A program made the translations under genes and the position numbers. Below the pieces are notes generated by a model. It was not told the DNA's origin, searched no databases, and saw only the letters and a program-made list of their open reading frames with translations. Shown in pieces: positions 1 to 6,856 of a DNA stretch of 64,000 nt. The stretch's first letter is position 1, and each line of letters begins with the position of its first letter. The stretch covers positions 620,001 to 684,000 of the forward strand of contig CAWGOE010000004.1 in assembly GCA_963824215.1 (NCBI GenBank), in the 5' to 3' direction. This DNA comes from VRUE01 sp963824215 (GTDB lineage: Bacteria; Actinomycetota; Thermoleophilia; Solirubrobacterales; 70-9).

Positions 1-398
1 TCGCTGGCCTCTGCTCGCTGCTCGCCTTCGCCAACGCCCCCGTCGGCCCGACCTCTTACTCGCCCGCGCTCACCGGATTGCGGCCGCTGCTCGCCGATGG
101 CTCGACCCTGGTGCTCGCGCCCGATTCCCTGCTTGCCGACGAACAGGGCGAGCGCTACATCGTCTGGGAGCTGCGCGGTGGGCGCGTCTGCATCGAGCCC
201 GGGAGCGCCGCCGGTGGGCGCCCGCCTGAGGGCATCGAGTACGTCATCACCAGCGACGCGCCGGCTGGGCCGCCGTTCACTCAATTGACGCTGCGCCAGC
301 GCGCCGGCCCCTACACCCTCTGGGAACGTCGCGGAGACGTCGGTGGGCCGAGCCCCTGCCCGCTTATCGCCGTGCGCCAGGCTCGCCAAGGCCCGTAG
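1..398 (+). CDS. C-terminal part of an unrecognised protein (5' end outside window)
   Basis: The frame is open from base 3 and ends at TAG 396-398, leaving about 131 C-terminal residues. The visible part opens with a short hydrophobic stretch (GLCSLLAFANAP) and continues as a soluble, strand-rich domain ending in a Pro/Gln/Arg tail. I do not recognise the family. A hydrophobic run followed by an exported-looking tail would suit the end of a polytopic membrane protein, for example a GT-C-type glycosyltransferase, but that is only a guess. The stop lies one base before the thrS start, so the two genes are probably co-transcribed. Confidence 0.55.
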   Translation, partial: AGLCSLLAFANAPVGPTSYSPALTGLRPLLADGSTLVLAPDSLLADEQGERYIVWELRGGRVCIEPGSAAGGRPPEGIEYVITSDAPAGPPFTQLTLRQRAGPYTLWERRGDVGGPSPCPLIAVRQARQGP

Positions 399-399
399 C

Positions 400-2343
400 A
401 TGGGCGGCATCGAGGCGACGACCAAAATCACCGCGAAGCTGCCCGACGGCACGCCGCTCGAGCTGCCCGAAGGTTCGACCGGCGCTGATGCTGCAGCGGC
501 GATCGGACCGGGCCTGGCCAAGGCGGCGCTGGCGATCCGCGTTGACGGCGAGCTGCGCGACCTTGGCGCGCCCCTCCCCGACGGCGCCGAGATCGCGATC
601 CTTACTGATCGCGATGCCGAAGCGCTGGAGCTGATCCGCCACGACGCGGCCCACGTCATGGCCGAGTCGGTGCTCGAGCTTTACCCGGGTACCAAGGTGA
701 CGATCGGCCCGCCGATCGAGCAGGGCTTCTACTACGACTTCGAGTTCCCCGAGGACGTCAGGATCAACGAGGACGACCTCGAGCGGATCGAGGCGACGAT
801 GCGCGAGCACATCTCCGCCGATGAGGCATTCGAGCGCCGCGACATTCCGGCTGCCGAGGCGGTCGAGATCTTCCGTGCCCAGGGTCAGGACTACAAGGTC
901 GAGCTGATCGAAGACCTGGTTCGCGACGAAGGTGTAGAGACGGTCTCGCTCTACCGCAACGGGCCTTTTGAGGATCTCTGCCGCGGGCCCCACGGTCCAT
1001 CCACCGGTCGCATCGCCGCGATCAAGCTGAGCTCGCTTGCCGGCGCCTACTGGCGCGGGGACGAGAGCCGCTCGATGCTGACCAGGATCTACGGCACGGC
1101 CTTCTTCTCGAAGAAGGACCTCGCCCTGCACCTGGAGCGGATCGAGGAGGCGAAGGCGCGCGACCACCGCCGCCTCGGGCCACAGCTCGGCATCTTCATG
1201 CTGCGCAAGGAGGCGCCCGGCATGCCTTTCTGGCTTGCCCACGGGACCACGCTGCTGCGCCTGATCGAGGCCGAGGTGCACAAGCAGCTGCGCAAGCGCG
1301 AGTACACCGAGATCAAGACGCCGCAGATGATGGACGTCGAGCTCTGGCACCGCTCGGGCCACTGGGACAACTACCAGGAGAACATGTACTTCACCGAGTC
1401 AAAGGAGCGCCAGTACGCAATCCGGCCGATGAACTGCCCCGGCGCCTGCCTCGTCTTCGGCGCCGATCGCCACTCCTACCGCGAGTTGCCGCTGCGGATC
1501 GCCGAGTTCGGCCAGGTCTCGCGCGCCGAGCGCGAGGGGGTCCTGCACGGCTTGCTGCGGGTGCGCGCCTTCACCCAGGACGACGCCCACATCTACTGCA
1601 CGCCGGAGCAGATCGTCGACGAGGTGACCGGCATCTGCGAGGCGATCGACGAGCTCTACGCCCGCTTCGGCTTCGACGACGTCCACATCGAGCTCTCGAC
1701 CCGGCCGGAGAAGTCGATCGGCAGTGAGGAGCAGTGGGAGCAGGCGGAGGAGGCGCTGCGCGGGGCACTTGAGAGCCAGGGCCGCGAGTACACGCTCAAC
1801 CCCGGCGACGGCGCCTTCTATGGCCCGAAGATCGACTTCCACATCACCGATGCGCTTGGCCGCTCCTGGCAGTGCGGCACCTGCCAGGTCGACTTCTTCA
1901 TGCCCGAGCGCTTCGACCTCACCTACACCGACCAGAACGACGACCCACAGCGGCCGGTGATGATCCACCGCGCGCTGCTCGGCTCGATGGAGCGCTTCGC
2001 CGGCATCCTGATCGAGCACCACGGCGGCCGCTTCCCGGTCTGGCTGGCGCCAGTGCAAGCGACAGTGCTGCCGATCTCCGACCGGCACGTCGAGTTCGGC
2101 AACGGGGTCGCGACCGAGCTGCGCGAGCTGGGCGTAAGGGCAGAGGTTGACCGCCGCTCGGAGTCGATCGGCAAGAAGGTGCGCGACGCCGAACTGGCTC
2201 GCAACCCCTTCATGCTGGTGGTCGGCGATCGCGAGGAAGAGGGCGGCCAGGTTGCCGTTCGTTCCCACGCCGACGGCGAGCTGGGCGCGATGGAGTTGGC
2301 CGCGTTCGCCGACCTCGTTCACCGTGCCGAGCAGGTCGCCTGA
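400..2343 (+). CDS. thrS: Threonyl-tRNA synthetase
   Basis: Class II aminoacyl-tRNA synthetase that charges tRNA-Thr in the cytoplasm. The 647-residue length is normal for the family. An N-terminal TGS domain (about residues 10-70) is followed by the editing/SAD domain containing HDAAHVMAESV (an HxxxH motif near residue 86) and the catalytic core with MNCPG, RIAEFGQVSRAE (motif 2 region), GAFYGPKID and MIHRALLGSMER (motif 3). The C-terminal anticodon-binding domain ends in VGDREEEGGQVAVR. ATG 400 was chosen because it starts one base after the upstream stop and gives the standard N-terminus; the frame is open further upstream but that would overlap the previous gene. Confidence 0.97.
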   Translation: MGGIEATTKITAKLPDGTPLELPEGSTGADAAAAIGPGLAKAALAIRVDGELRDLGAPLPDGAEIAILTDRDAEALELIRHDAAHVMAESVLELYPGTKVTIGPPIEQGFYYDFEFPEDVRINEDDLERIEATMREHISADEAFERRDIPAAEAVEIFRAQGQDYKVELIEDLVRDEGVETVSLYRNGPFEDLCRGPHGPSTGRIAAIKLSSLAGAYWRGDESRSMLTRIYGTAFFSKKDLALHLERIEEAKARDHRRLGPQLGIFMLRKEAPGMPFWLAHGTTLLRLIEAEVHKQLRKREYTEIKTPQMMDVELWHRSGHWDNYQENMYFTESKERQYAIRPMNCPGACLVFGADRHSYRELPLRIAEFGQVSRAEREGVLHGLLRVRAFTQDDAHIYCTPEQIVDEVTGICEAIDELYARFGFDDVHIELSTRPEKSIGSEEQWEQAEEALRGALESQGREYTLNPGDGAFYGPKIDFHITDALGRSWQCGTCQVDFFMPERFDLTYTDQNDDPQRPVMIHRALLGSMERFAGILIEHHGGRFPVWLAPVQATVLPISDRHVEFGNGVATELRELGVRAEVDRRSESIGKKVRDAELARNPFMLVVGDREEEGGQVAVRSHADGELGAMELAAFADLVHRAEQVA

Positions 2344-2476
2344 GCGCCGCCGGCTGTTTTGTCCCTATACTTCCCCGCACTTGTTCGCAGGCACGCCAAA
2401 CACACCGCGCCGCTGAGCGTCCCGTGGCTGCCTCCGCATCCCTCGTCCTCTTGAAGTCTCACCTCTCCTTTCACTA
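2344..2476 (+). promoter_or_regulatory. Untranslated leader region of infC
   Basis: This 133 bp gap contains a TATACT box near 2365-2370 about 105 bp upstream of infC and otherwise C/T-rich sequence. It may hold the infC promoter and leader. I see no convincing -35 box, strong hairpin or Shine-Dalgarno immediately before the GTG. Confidence 0.3.
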
Positions 2477-3070
2477 GTGCCTGTTCCGCGCAGGTTCGAT
2501 CGCCGACCGCCGGAGCGCGACACGACGCGCATCAACGAGCGCATCCGCGTTCCGAAAGTGCGCCTGATCGGCGCCGAGGGGGAGCAGCTCGGGATCGTCG
2601 AGATCGCCGAGGCGATGAAACGCGCTCAGGACGCCGAACTCGACCTGGTCGAGGTCGCGCCGGGCTCGAAGCCGCCGGTCACCCGCCTGCTCGATTACTC
2701 GAAGTACAAGTACGAGCAGGAGCAGAAGCAGAAGGCTGCCCGCAAGCACCAGACCCAGGTCAACGTGCGCGAGATCAAGCTGCGGCCGAAGATCGCCGAC
2801 CACGACTACGAGACCAAGAAGGGCCACGTCGAGCGCTTCCTGCGCCAGCGCAACAAAGTCAAGATCACGATCATGTTCCGCGGCCGCGAGCAGGCCCACC
2901 CGGAGCGCGGTCGCGACCTGCTCAAACGTCTTTTCGAGGATCTCGACGGGCTAGCCACGATCGAGTCCGAGCCGCTGCAGGAAGGGCGCAACATGAGCAT
3001 GATGCTCGCCCCCAGCAAAGAGGCGACGAAGGATGAGCCCAAAACCGACCCAGATGGGGATTCCACTTAA
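2477..3070 (+). CDS. infC: Translation initiation factor IF-3
   Basis: IF-3 binds the 30S subunit and proofreads initiator tRNA and start-codon choice. The N-terminal domain has RINERIRVPKVRLIG and the linker LLDYSKYKYEQEQKQK. The C-terminal domain has VREIKLRPKIADHDYETK and VKITIMFRGRE, all hallmark IF-3 segments. Length is 197 residues. The start is GTG 2477; family members often use rare starts as part of autoregulation, and no strong Shine-Dalgarno is visible here. The acidic C-terminal tail (KTDPDGDST) is encoded by DNA that forms the left arm of the palindromic element at 3044-3154, which is unusual. rpmI and rplT lie about 1.2 kb downstream, separated by a gene on the opposite strand, whereas in many bacteria infC-rpmI-rplT are contiguous. 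Confidence 0.95.
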   Translation: MPVPRRFDRRPPERDTTRINERIRVPKVRLIGAEGEQLGIVEIAEAMKRAQDAELDLVEVAPGSKPPVTRLLDYSKYKYEQEQKQKAARKHQTQVNVREIKLRPKIADHDYETKKGHVERFLRQRNKVKITIMFRGREQAHPERGRDLLKRLFEDLDGLATIESEPLQEGRNMSMMLAPSKEATKDEPKTDPDGDST

Positions 3071-3154
3071 CTTTTTCGGTGGATCGCTTCGGGGCTGACG
3101 CCCGGAGGCTGGTGACGAAAAAGTACAAGACGTTCCATCCCCATCGGGGTCGGT
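3044..3154. repeat. Structured 3' element, family 1, copy A
   Basis: Nested inverted repeat between convergent infC and wecB. Outer arms ACCGACCCAGATGGGGAT (3044-3061) and its complement at 3137-3154 match at 17 of 18 positions. Inner arms ACTTTTTCG (3070-3078) and CGAAAAAGT (3116-3124) are perfect. The left arm lies inside the infC coding sequence and the right arm abuts the wecB stop codon. The core segments CTTTTTCGGTGGA and ACAAGACGTTC recur in copy B at 26562-26671 with different outer arms. It could act as a two-way terminator or mRNA 3' stabiliser. Confidence 0.85.
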
Positions 3155-4222
3155 CTACGTCAGCGCGTCGGCGATTCTCTTTGCTGCGTGGCCGTCCCAG
3201 AGCTTGGGGGGTTCAGGTGGAGCCGGGGGTCGGCCGTTGAGAGCTGCGGGGACTCCGGCGATTGCTGAGGGGTCTAGGCCTAGGAGGGTGTTGGTGCCGG
3301 CGCGGATCGTTACTGGGCGCTCGGTGTTGTCGCGCAGGGTGAAGCAGGGGATTCCGAGGTAGGTCGTCTCCTCCTGGATGCCGCCTGAGTCGGTGAGGAC
3401 AGCGCCGGCGTCGGCCATCAGCGAGAGGAAGTCGACGTAGCCGAGCGGCTCGGAGAGGATCAGGCCCGGGTGCTCGGCGGAGATTGCCTCCATTTTTGCG
3501 CGGGTGCGCGGGTGGACTGGGAAGACCACCGGCATCTCGCGACCGAGCTCGGTCAGCTGGCGCATGGTCTCCGGCAGTAAGTGGCCGTCGACGAGGGCGG
3601 GGCGGTGCAGGGTGACGAGCATGTACTCGCCGGGCTCGACCCCGAGCTTGCTCGCGGACTCCGCGGCCCGGAAGCGCTCTTCGAGTGCCACGAGAGTGTC
3701 GATCATCGTGTTGCCGACGAAGTACATGCGCTCGTCGGCAATGCCCTCGGCGCGGAGATTCTCGATCGCCTCGTCGCTGTGCAGGAACAGGTACTCGGAG
3801 AACTCGTCGGCGATGATCCGGTTGACCTCCTCCGGCATCGTGCGGTCGAAGCTGCGCAGGCCAGACTCAATGTGGGCGACCGGGATGTGCATCTTCGCCG
3901 CCGTCAGCACGGCGGCCAGGGTCGAGTTGACATCGCCGGGAACCATCACCAGGTCCGGCTTCTCCCCTTCCAGCACTGGCTCGAGCCGCTCCATCGTGCG
4001 CGCCGTCTGGGTGGCATGAGTGCCCGAGCCGACCTCGAGCATGTGATCGGGTGCTGGCACCCCAAGCTCCTCGAAGAACACCTCCGACATCGCCCGGTCG
4101 TAGTGCTGACCGGTGTGGACGATTGCGTGGCGGCCCTCGGGCAGCCGCTCGCGCATGGCCGCGATCACGGGCGCGGTCTTGACGAAGTTCGGCCTGGTTC
4201 CGATTACGTAAACGATTCGCAT
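3155..4222 (-). CDS. wecB: UDP-N-acetylglucosamine 2-epimerase (non-hydrolysing)
   Basis: Interconverts UDP-GlcNAc and UDP-ManNAc for cell-surface polysaccharide synthesis. Family signatures in order: GTRPNFVKTAPVI at the N-terminus, HTGQHYDRAMS, VPGDVNST, HIESGLRSFD, MPEEVNR, VGNTMID, VTLHRPALVD, FPVHPRTRAKM, LTDSGGIQEE and PCFTLRDNTERPVT. The 355-residue length fits. The frame is open upstream to 4387, but MRIVYVIGTRPN at 4222 is the conserved N-terminus and has a TACGCT box 8 nt upstream. It interrupts the usual infC-rpmI-rplT order. Confidence 0.94.
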   Translation of the reverse strand: MRIVYVIGTRPNFVKTAPVIAAMRERLPEGRHAIVHTGQHYDRAMSEVFFEELGVPAPDHMLEVGSGTHATQTARTMERLEPVLEGEKPDLVMVPGDVNSTLAAVLTAAKMHIPVAHIESGLRSFDRTMPEEVNRIIADEFSEYLFLHSDEAIENLRAEGIADERMYFVGNTMIDTLVALEERFRAAESASKLGVEPGEYMLVTLHRPALVDGHLLPETMRQLTELGREMPVVFPVHPRTRAKMEAISAEHPGLILSEPLGYVDFLSLMADAGAVLTDSGGIQEETTYLGIPCFTLRDNTERPVTIRAGTNTLLGLDPSAIAGVPAALNGRPPAPPEPPKLWDGHAAKRIADALT

Positions 4223-4230
4223 CGGGCGCC

Positions 4231-4236
4231 AGCGTA
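4231..4236 (-). promoter_or_regulatory. -10-like box of wecB
   Basis: TACGCT on the minus strand, 8 nt before the ATG at 4222; predicts a leaderless transcript. Confidence 0.45.
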
Positions 4237-4294
4237 CCTGCGCCATCCACCGCATCGGCGGGCGTGGCGGTCGGTCTGCTTCAATACCCGTCCG

Positions 4295-4495
4295 ATGCCG
4301 AAGATGAAAACCCATTCCGGCGCCAAGAAGCGCTTCCGCAAGACCGCCAAGGGCAAGCTGCGTGGGCGGCGGGCGTACTCGAGCCACATCCTCGAGAAAA
4401 AGTCGCCGAAGCGCAAGCGGCAGATGGGCCGCCCGGTCGTGATCGCCAAGGCCGACGAAAAGCGGGTCAGGACCCTGCTCGGAGGCGGAAAGTGA
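4295..4495 (+). CDS. rpmI: 50S ribosomal protein L35
   Basis: A 66-residue, highly basic protein beginning MPKMKTHSGAKKRFRKT, the hallmark L35 N-terminus, with HILEKKSPKRKRQM in the middle. It is a component of the large ribosomal subunit. Its stop TGA overlaps the rplT GTG start (GTGA), so the two are translationally coupled. Confidence 0.96.
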   Translation: MPKMKTHSGAKKRFRKTAKGKLRGRRAYSSHILEKKSPKRKRQMGRPVVIAKADEKRVRTLLGGGK

Positions 4496-4851
4496 GCCGG
4501 GTCAAGCGCTCCGTCCACGCCCGCAAGAAGCGGCGCAAGGTGCTGAAGGAAGCCAAGGGCTACTTCGGCCGCAAGCATTCTTCCTACCGCTTCGCCAAAG
4601 AGCAGGTGCAGCGGTCGGGGATGTATGCGTACAGGGACCGGCGCAACCGCAAGCGTGAGTTCCGGCGGCTCTGGATCACCAGGATCAATGCTGCCGCACG
4701 GCTCGAGGGCATGAGCTACTCGCAGCTGATGCATGGCCTCAACGAGGCCGGCGTCGAGGTGAACCGCAAGATGCTCGCCGAGATCGCGGTTTCCGACCGC
4801 GATGCCTTCCGCCGATTTGTGGAGCTAGCCCGGGAGGGTGCAGCCGCCTAG
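4492..4851 (+). CDS. rplT: 50S ribosomal protein L20
   Basis: A 119-residue L20 that binds 23S rRNA early in 50S assembly. Recognisable from the N-terminal RVKRSVHARKKRRKVL, GYFGRKHSSYRFAKEQV, YRDRRNRKREFRRLWI and the C-terminal LNRK/MLAEIAV region. GTG 4492 overlaps the rpmI stop and gives the standard length; a longer reading from 4264 would run through rpmI. L20 represses its own operon in several bacteria, but no obvious L20-binding leader mimic is visible here. A strong intrinsic terminator follows at 4879. Confidence 0.96.
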   Translation: MSRVKRSVHARKKRRKVLKEAKGYFGRKHSSYRFAKEQVQRSGMYAYRDRRNRKREFRRLWITRINAAARLEGMSYSQLMHGLNEAGVEVNRKMLAEIAVSDRDAFRRFVELAREGAAA

Positions 4852-4878
4852 CTGCAGCCGACACTCCACTTTCCCGGG

Positions 4879-4904
4879 CGGGCCGTCTTCACGGCCCGTT
4901 TTTT
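4879..4904 (+). terminator. Intrinsic terminator after rplT
   Basis: CGGGCCGT pairs perfectly with ACGGCCCG around a CTTC tetraloop and is followed directly by TTTTTT. This is the only textbook U-tract terminator I found in the window. Confidence 0.92.
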
Positions 4905-4953
4905 GTTGTCGCAGCGTTCCAGGAGAAGAAACGACCGCCGAGAACCGAACAGG

Positions 4954-5742
4954 ATGATTTCCAGCCCCCACAACGAGAAGCTGAAGCTGGTGCGCAAGCT
5001 GCACGAGCGCAAGCACCGCGAGCGCGAGGGTCTGTTTGTGACCGAGGGCGAGGACCTGGTCGAGGCTGGGCTGGCGGCCGGCGCCCAGCCGCGCTTTGTG
5101 CTCAATGCCGCTGGCAGTGGGCTGGGCGGGGAGGAGGTCGAGCGCGAGCTCCTCGATCAGGTCTCGGTGCTCGGCTCCGGCACGCGCACGGTCGCCGTCT
5201 GGCCGGTCTCATGGGCAGGCGAGGCAAACGGACCCTGCGTCTACCTGCATGGCGTCGCCGATCCCGGCAACGTCGGTGCCGTGGTTCGGACCGCACATGC
5301 CCTGGTCGGGGGCACGGTCGTGCTCGGCCCCGGTTGTGCCGATCCGTTCGGGCCGAAGGCGGTGCGGGCGAGCATGGGATCGATCTTTGGCCAGCCACTG
5401 CTGCGGGGCGGAATCGACGCCACGCCTGAGCCCCGAGCAGCGCTGGTGGCGCGCGGTGGCGAGGGACTAGAAGCGCTCGCAAGCGCCGCGACCATCTGCC
5501 TCGGCGCCGAGCGCGAAGGGCTGCCCGCCGAGCTGCTGCGCGAATGCGAGGTCGAGGTGACGATTCCCCTGCGCAGCGGAGCGGCAGAGTCGCTCAATGT
5601 CGCTGCTGCCGCGGCCATCGGCATCGAGCGCGTAGCGAGCGCGGCGTCCATATCTGACTCTTCGCAAGCGAGCGGAGCGGGAGACTTGACGTCCAAGCGG
5701 TTATCGTCGCCCGCCATGCAGGAGGCAGCCGACGATGCTTGA
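4954..5742 (+). CDS. RNA 2'-O-methyltransferase, TrmH/SpoU family
   Basis: Methylates a ribose in 23S rRNA or tRNA using S-adenosylmethionine. The N-terminal substrate-binding segment (NEKLKLVRKLHERKHRERE, FVTEGEDLVEAGL) is followed by the SPOUT knot domain: DPGNVGAVVRTAHAL (motif 1), FGPKAVRASMGSIF (motif 2), and LGAEREGLPAEL with IPLRSGAAESLNVAAAAAI (motif 3). The 262-residue length is typical. ATG 4954 is chosen because it begins the conserved region; an in-frame start at 4903 would extend back into the terminator area. The extreme C-terminus overlaps pheS by 8 nt. The exact target nucleotide cannot be told. Confidence 0.9.
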   Translation: MISSPHNEKLKLVRKLHERKHREREGLFVTEGEDLVEAGLAAGAQPRFVLNAAGSGLGGEEVERELLDQVSVLGSGTRTVAVWPVSWAGEANGPCVYLHGVADPGNVGAVVRTAHALVGGTVVLGPGCADPFGPKAVRASMGSIFGQPLLRGGIDATPEPRAALVARGGEGLEALASAATICLGAEREGLPAELLRECEVEVTIPLRSGAAESLNVAAAAAIGIERVASAASISDSSQASGAGDLTSKRLSSPAMQEAADDA

Positions 5743-6793
5743 GCGGATCGAGAAGATCGAGTCCGAGGCGACGGCAGCGATCGAGGCTGCCACCGGCACG
5801 GCCGAGCTGGAGGAGTTGCGGGTCCGCTACCTCGGCCGCAAAGCGGAGTTGACCACGATCCTGCGTGGCATCGCCGAGCTGCCGGCAGAGGAACGAGGCG
5901 AGGTCGGCGGCGGCGCCAACCGCACCCGCAAGGCGCTCGAAGAGCTGCTCGAGCGGCGGGCGGCCGGTCTTGACGCCACCGAGCTCGAGGCAAGGCTCGC
6001 GGGTGACCGGATCGACGTCACCTTGCCCGGGGCCCCTGCGCAGCCGACCGGCCACCTGCACCTGATCACGCGCACGACGCGGCAGATCGAGGACGTGATG
6101 ATCGGCCTCGGCTACCAGGTGGTGGAAGGCCCCGAGATCGAGCACGACTACTACAACTTCACCGCGCTCAACCACCCGCCGGGGCACCCGGCGCGCATGC
6201 TCCAGGACACCTTCTACGTCCAGTCCCACCCTGATGTGCTGCTGCGCACCCACACCTCACCGGTGCAGATCCGCGCGATGGAGGCTCAGCCGCCGCCGAT
6301 CTTCATGATCATGCCGGGCAAGGTCTACCGGCGCGATTCAGACGCGACCCACACGCCGATGTTCCATCAGGTCGAGGGTCTTGCGATCGGCGAGGGGATC
6401 ACCCTTGCCGACCTGCAGGGCACGCTGGAAGAAATGCTCAAGGCGATCTTCGGCTCCGGGCGTGAGGCGAGGATGCGGCCGCACTTCTTCCCCTTCACCG
6501 AGCCGAGCGTCGAGTTCGACGTCTCTTGCTTCCAGTGCGAGGGCGGCGGTCAGCTGGTCGGCGGCGAACGCTGCAATCTCTGCAAGGGGCAGGGGTGGAT
6601 CGAGGTCGGCGGCGCCGGCATGGTCGACCCCAACGTGCTCGGCTTCGTCGCCGACCATGGCTATGACCCCGAACGGGTTCAGGGTTTCGCCTTTGGCATG
6701 GGCGTCGAGCGGATCGCGATGCTGCGCCACGGTGTACCCGATCTGCGCCGTTTCTTCGATAACGGCGTGCGGATGCTGGAGCAGTTCCCCTGA
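5735..6793 (+). CDS. pheS: Phenylalanyl-tRNA synthetase alpha subunit
   Basis: Catalytic alpha subunit of the alpha2-beta2 enzyme that charges tRNA-Phe. The N-terminal coiled coil (about residues 1-90, with RYLGRKAEL) leads into class II motifs: ARMLQDTFYV, LLRTHTSPVQIRAM, VYRRDSDATHTPMFHQVEGL, and the C-terminal GFAFGMGVERIAMLRHGVPDLR (motif 3). A small Cys cluster at C265/C268 and C280/C283 looks metal-binding and occurs in many bacterial PheS. It overlaps the upstream methyltransferase by 8 nt and is followed by pheT after 63 bp. Confidence 0.97.
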   Translation: MLERIEKIESEATAAIEAATGTAELEELRVRYLGRKAELTTILRGIAELPAEERGEVGGGANRTRKALEELLERRAAGLDATELEARLAGDRIDVTLPGAPAQPTGHLHLITRTTRQIEDVMIGLGYQVVEGPEIEHDYYNFTALNHPPGHPARMLQDTFYVQSHPDVLLRTHTSPVQIRAMEAQPPPIFMIMPGKVYRRDSDATHTPMFHQVEGLAIGEGITLADLQGTLEEMLKAIFGSGREARMRPHFFPFTEPSVEFDVSCFQCEGGGQLVGGERCNLCKGQGWIEVGGAGMVDPNVLGFVADHGYDPERVQGFAFGMGVERIAMLRHGVPDLRRFFDNGVRMLEQFP

Positions 6794-6856
6794 GCCGATG
6801 CGGAACGAACGTCGAAATCTGACTCTGCGTGAGTGGAGCATTGGCGAGGCCTTGAT

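Noticed and set aside
1399..2322. Long antisense open frames over thrS and many other genes
   Set aside because: High-GC codon bias leaves the opposite strand open; the translations are Arg/Ala/Leu-rich and match no family.
2344..2476. Structured autoregulatory leader of infC
   Set aside because: The gap has no strong hairpin or recognisable pseudoknot mimic; only a weak promoter call can be supported.
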